Positions 53,701 through 55,576 of a stretch of 55,576 nt of DNA are shown here, one piece after another (the stretch's first letter is position 1; every line of letters starts with the position of its first letter). The stretch lies in the NCBI GenBank assembly GCA_016185245.1, contig JACPNZ010000034.1:1-55576 (forward strand). The letters run 5' to 3'. The translations under genes and the position numbers were made by a program. Source of the DNA: Hyphomicrobiales bacterium (GTDB taxonomy: Bacteria > Pseudomonadota > Alphaproteobacteria > Rhizobiales > Aestuariivirgaceae). The notes beneath the pieces were generated by a model, which was not told the DNA's origin, did not search any database, and was given only the letters and a program-made list of their open reading frames with translations.

Positions 53701-55576
53701 GCCGACGGCGAGGGGCCAGATGCCATCGACGGCGGCAATGACACCGACACTCTGACACTTTCCCGCGACAGCTCGATTCTCGACCTCACGGTCGACATCA
53801 GCGCCGGCGGCGGCAGTGCCGACATCGGCGACGGCACGACGATCGCCAACATCGAGATTCTTAACTTCACCGGCGGCTCCGGCAACGACACGGTTACCGG
53901 TGGCAGCCTCGCCGACGTCCTGCATGGCGGCGCCGGCAACGACACCCTGGATGGTGGTGCCGGAGTCGACACACTGGACGGTGGCGCCGGCGACGACACG
54001 ATTTACAGTCTTGACGGCCAGGGTCCGGACGCCATCGATGGAGGAATCGGAACCGACACCCTGAATCTGTCTCGCGACAGCTCGATTGCCGGCTTGACCG
54101 TTGACATTAGCGCCGGCGGCGGCGGCACCGGAATCGGCGACGGCACGACGATCGCCAACATCGAGATTCTTAACTTCACCGGCGGCTCCGGCAACGACAC
54201 AGTGACCGGTGGCGTCCTCGACGACAATCTGTCCGGTGGCGCCGGCAACGACACCCTTAACGGCGGCGATGGCGCCGATGTGCTCGACGGCGGTTTCGGC
54301 ACCGATACCCTCAACGGCGGAAACGGCGCCGACACCATCATCAGCTCCGACGGGCAGGGTCCAGATCTGATCGATGGCGGCGCCGGTAATGACAGCCTGT
54401 CGCTCCTGCGCAGCAGCGATGTGAGTGGTCTCACCGTCGACATCAGCGCCGGTGGCGGCGGCGCCGATATCGGCGACGGCACCACCATCTCGAGTGTCGA
54501 GCAGTTGGTTTTTGACGGCGGCTCGGGTGGTGACACGGTCACCGGCGGGGCCCTGGCCGACGTCATTGTCGGCAACGGCGGCAGCGACATTCTGAATGGC
54601 GGCGGCGGGGCCGACTTCATGCATGGCGGAGCCGGCAACGACACGATCTACAGTCTCGACGGCCAGGGTCCCGACGTGATCGACGGTGGCGACGATACCG
54701 ACACCCTGCACCTGGCGCGCGATTCCTCCGGCATCGATCTCATCGTCGACATTAGCGCCGGTGGCGGCGGCGCCGATATCGGCGACGGCACCAGCATCGC
54801 CAACGTCGAAATATTGGATTTCACCGGCGGTTCCGGCAACGACACGGTCACCGGCGGCGCTGGCAGCGATACGATCACCGGCGGCGGCGGCGGCGATACG
54901 ATGACCGGTGGCGCCGGTGCCGATACGCTCGATGGCGGCGCGGGCACCGACACGGCCACCTATGGCGGCGCCTGGAAGGACTACACCATCGCCGACAATG
55001 GCGACGGCTCGCTGACCGTTGCCGATAACCGGGTCGGGTCTCCCGATGGCACCGACACGGTGCGGAATATCGAGAACTTCCAGTTTTCCGACGGCACTTT
55101 TTCGGCAGCCTCCATTCTCAACGATGCCCCGACCGACATTGCGATTTCGGCAAGTGCCGTCAACGAAAACGCCATCAACGGCACGGTGGTGGGTACTCTT
55201 TCGGCAACCGACGCCGATGCGGCGCTGGGCGATACGGCGAGCTTCACCCTGATCGATAACGCCGGTGGCCGCTTCGTTATTTCCGGAACCGACATTGTGG
55301 TGGCCGACGGCACGCTCCTCGACCACGAGAGCAGTGTCTCGCACAACATCACCGTGCGCGTGACCGATGCCCATGGCGCGACCTACGACGAAGTCCTGAC
55401 CATTGATGTGACCGACGTCAACGACCTGGCCCCGGTGATCACCTCGGGCGGCACGGCGAGCGCCCCGGAGAACGTCGCCACCACCACCGCCGTCTATACC
55501 GCCACCGCCACCGATGCCGACCTGCTCGGCCCGGTCTCCTGGTCGCTGTCGGGCGGCGCCGACGATGCGCTGTTCG
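47761..55576 (+). CDS. Giant RTX/cadherin-repeat surface protein (3' end beyond window)
   Basis: ATG 47761, behind TGAGGAG six bases upstream, opens a frame that stays open to the window end: 2605 codons with no stop. It begins MATVTPTSGVETYAGTGAAG with no signal peptide, as in type I secreted proteins. Residues up to about 1800 are repeats of about 210 codons built from beta-rich Thr/Asp/Gly segments. From about 1860 to 2400 there are RTX nonapeptides (GGAGNDTLDGG, GGDGNDTI) in blocks joined by LTVDISAGGGG...GDGTTIANIEILNF. From about 2450 there are cadherin-like domains (LNDAPTDIAISASAVNEN, VTDVND). An adhesin or biofilm protein is inferred. The transporter and C-terminal secretion signal are not in the window. 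Confidence 0.88.
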   Translation, partial: MATVTPTSGVETYAGTGAAGDTSSGADTINAASNTANVGDVWNGGTGTDTIVLSTAAGTTLDLSVMTVTSIEAMTGTGNADTVTMTATQLTGFTSGVNLGGGTDTLNIVASGNISASTIPTLTSVEVGNLIGTTGDDTITLTGGQLDTIIIGTGTINLGNGTGDTINLTSTSADLNTLGATNASIQGVEAISFATAGSGIAINLSGQSEAFAITGSGSTDTIEGGTGADTISAGGGNDTINIANGEFVAGESIDGGTGTDNIVLTTSGATVDFSAGTVTGVETLTGSGSADTVTMTATQWSGFTTIDLGGGTDNLNVVASGNISALTTPTLSSVNNSSLTGTTGTDTVTLTGAQLDAIIAGSGTINLGTGTGDTINLTSTSADLNTLGATNASIQGVEAISFATSGSGVSINLSGQTEAFTITGSGSADTIEGGTGADTISAGGGTDTINIANGEFVAGESIDGGAGTDSIVLTDSPATVDFSVGTVTGVETLAGSGGADTVTMTATQWAGFTTIDLGGGIDNLNVVASGNISALTTPTLSSVNNSSLTGTSGTDTVTLTGAQLDAIIAGTGTINLGNGTGDTINLTSTSADLNTLGATDASIQGVEAISASGAAAGVTITLTNQTEGFTITGSANADTLTGGSGADTFVLANGDFAAGESITGNGGTDIVSVTGTANFSAGTLASVETLNGSTGDETVTMTAAQFANLTSIDLGGGTDSVTVTASGTQDMSAAASLTVSNTESLTLQGSAGADTVTLTAAQWAAFNSIDLAGGIDTLNVVASGNISALATPTVSNVETGNLTGTGGTDTVTLSGAQLDAIIIGSGTINLGGGTDTINLTSTSADLNTLGATDASIQGVEAISASGAAAGVTITLSNQTESFTITGSANADTLTGGSGADTITGGAGADTISAGSGNDTINIANGDFAAGESIDGGANTTVDSIVLTTSGATVDFSVGTVTGVETLTGSGSADTVTMTATQWAGFTTIDLGSGTDNLNVVASGNIAALGTPTLTSVNNSSLTGTSGTDTVTLTGGQLDAIIAGTGTINLGAGTGDTINLTSTSADLNTLGATDASIQGVEAISASGAAAGVTITLTNQTEGFTITGSAQADTITGSSGTDTITGGAGADTLSGGNGADTFIVNNGDFTGAESIDGGAATDILSIAGTNNFSTGTLTNLETLNGSAGDDTATFTGTQFNQFTAVDLGSGTDTINLTSTSTGLNGLSDANLTGVENISAATAVAAVTINLANQAEGFIITGSAQADTLTGGSGNDTFVVASGAFTGAESITGGGGTDTVSVTGTANFTTGTLASVENLTGSGGADTVTMTAAQFAGFSSIDLDGGTDSLTVTVSGTQDLSSASSPTVANVESSILQGSAGVDTVTLTGAQASAFTRIDLGASSDTLVLKSTSTGLNALSDANLLNVETISAAGAAAGVTISLANQSENFTVIGSSHNDTLTGGGGADTITGGAGADTLDGGGGADTFNLAAGDFAAGESITGGAGSDAIVLQGAGTYDFTAGTLSGVETLAGSSGADVATMTAAQFTGFTAIDLGGASDSLTVTVSGAQDLSAATFPTVSNTESIVLQGSAGADTITLSGVEADLFSKIDLDGDADTLVLTSTSTGLNALSDANLVNVETISAAGAAASVTIDLTNQSEGLTIIGSAHADTLTGGSGADTFNLATGDFAAGESIAGGSGTDTIALTSAGASYDLSAGTVTGVENILGASGNETLTLTAAQFLSLSSIDMGAGSNDSLVIKVDGALDLSVATLPTLTGVESITLQGAGADDTVTLTGAQASIFSLIELDGGSDTLNLLSTSTGLNALGDGNLTGVEAISAAGAAAGVTINLANQSEGFALTGSVHDDVLSGGAGTDSIDGGAGNDLITSNDNTGPDTIDGGADTDTLVLSRNSSGIGLTVDISAGGGGTDIGDGTTIANIEVLNFHGGSGIDTVTGGSLADTLNGGVGADVINGGDGNDTIISADGEGPDAIDGGNDTDTLTLSRDSSILDLTVDISAGGGSADIGDGTTIANIEILNFTGGSGNDTVTGGSLADVLHGGAGNDTLDGGAGVDTLDGGAGDDTIYSLDGQGPDAIDGGIGTDTLNLSRDSSIAGLTVDISAGGGGTGIGDGTTIANIEILNFTGGSGNDTVTGGVLDDNLSGGAGNDTLNGGDGADVLDGGFGTDTLNGGNGADTIISSDGQGPDLIDGGAGNDSLSLLRSSDVSGLTVDISAGGGGADIGDGTTISSVEQLVFDGGSGGDTVTGGALADVIVGNGGSDILNGGGGADFMHGGAGNDTIYSLDGQGPDVIDGGDDTDTLHLARDSSGIDLIVDISAGGGGADIGDGTSIANVEILDFTGGSGNDTVTGGAGSDTITGGGGGDTMTGGAGADTLDGGAGTDTATYGGAWKDYTIADNGDGSLTVADNRVGSPDGTDTVRNIENFQFSDGTFSAASILNDAPTDIAISASAVNENAINGTVVGTLSATDADAALGDTASFTLIDNAGGRFVISGTDIVVADGTLLDHESSVSHNITVRVTDAHGATYDEVLTIDVTDVNDLAPVITSGGTASAPENVATTTAVYTATATDADLLGPVSWSLSGGADDALF
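48001..50676 (+). repeat. Near-identical internal repeats of the RTX gene, about 210 codons each
   Basis: DTVTMTAT starts at 48001, 48631 and 49258 (periods 630 and 627 bases), and a matching DTVTMTATQWAGF recurs at 50677. Long stretches are almost base-for-base identical, such as those starting TINLTSTSADLNTLGATNAS. Recent amplification or gene conversion is likely. Copies from about 49846 on are shorter and more diverged. Confidence 0.85.

Noticed and set aside
50797-55374. A 1525-codon open frame on the minus strand opposite the RTX gene
   Set aside because: It is a shadow of the GAC/GGC-rich repeat codons. The plus frame has an ATG with a ribosome-binding site, recognisable RTX and cadherin motifs, and no stop.

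Overview
The window looks like chromosome of a high-GC alphaproteobacterium, most likely Hyphomicrobiales (Rhizobiales). The evidence is the cytochrome c maturation genes ccmI-ccmE-ccmF-ccmH followed by a DegP-type protease, a two-component pair and glnE, a gene order I recall from rhizobia. A PleC/DivJ-like PAS kinase, soxBDAG sarcosine oxidase and FixK-like and CtrA-like boxes point the same way. No rRNA, tRNA or CRISPR array was seen.

Left edge to 4.4 kb: the end of an IS5-type transposase cuts into a phage-tail (DUF2793-like) gene. Small structural and holin-like prophage genes follow, one of them only 57 codons long. 4.45-6.9 kb: a PepSY exported protein with an OmpR/PhoQ-like pair, behind a CRP-like palindrome and a PhoP-box-like direct repeat. 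6.9-16.2 kb: a C1 module made of a GlxA/GbdR-like regulator, a MetF-like reductase and soxBDAG on the minus strand, with an unrelated surface-carbohydrate gene wedged in. 16.4-29.2 kb: ccmI (with an in-frame amber stop), ccmE, ccmF, ccmH, degP, a second two-component pair, glnE, an EF-hand protein, and an ECF sigma factor with a possible anti-sigma and a metal-sensor-like membrane protein. 29.2-36.4 kb: a PAS kinase, aminopeptidase N, a GreA/B-like factor and a D-amino-acid dehydrogenase.

36.4-45.4 kb: an accessory catabolic island. A LysR regulator lies divergent from an HpaC-like flavin reductase and an HpaB-like hydroxylase. An FMO-like enzyme, RidA, a Rieske oxygenase, DUF1028, an M20 deacylase and a PuuE-like deacetylase follow. 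The mix (two-component flavin oxygenase, imine deaminase, Rieske enzyme, amide hydrolases, amino-acid dehydrogenase) suggests oxidative opening of a nitrogen-containing ring or N-acyl aromatic compound; the substrate is unknown. The FMO gene sits exactly between a relic of the ridA start and the intact ridA, an insertion scar.

45.4-47.7 kb: an FNR/FixK-type box and a micro-operon (DUF5676, DUF411, a 36-residue membrane peptide), then about 1 kb of decayed DNA with an IS630-type remnant and TTAA-rich CtrA-like sites. From 47.76 kb to the right edge runs one uninterrupted frame of at least 2605 codons: a giant RTX/cadherin surface protein with near-identical repeats of about 210 codons.
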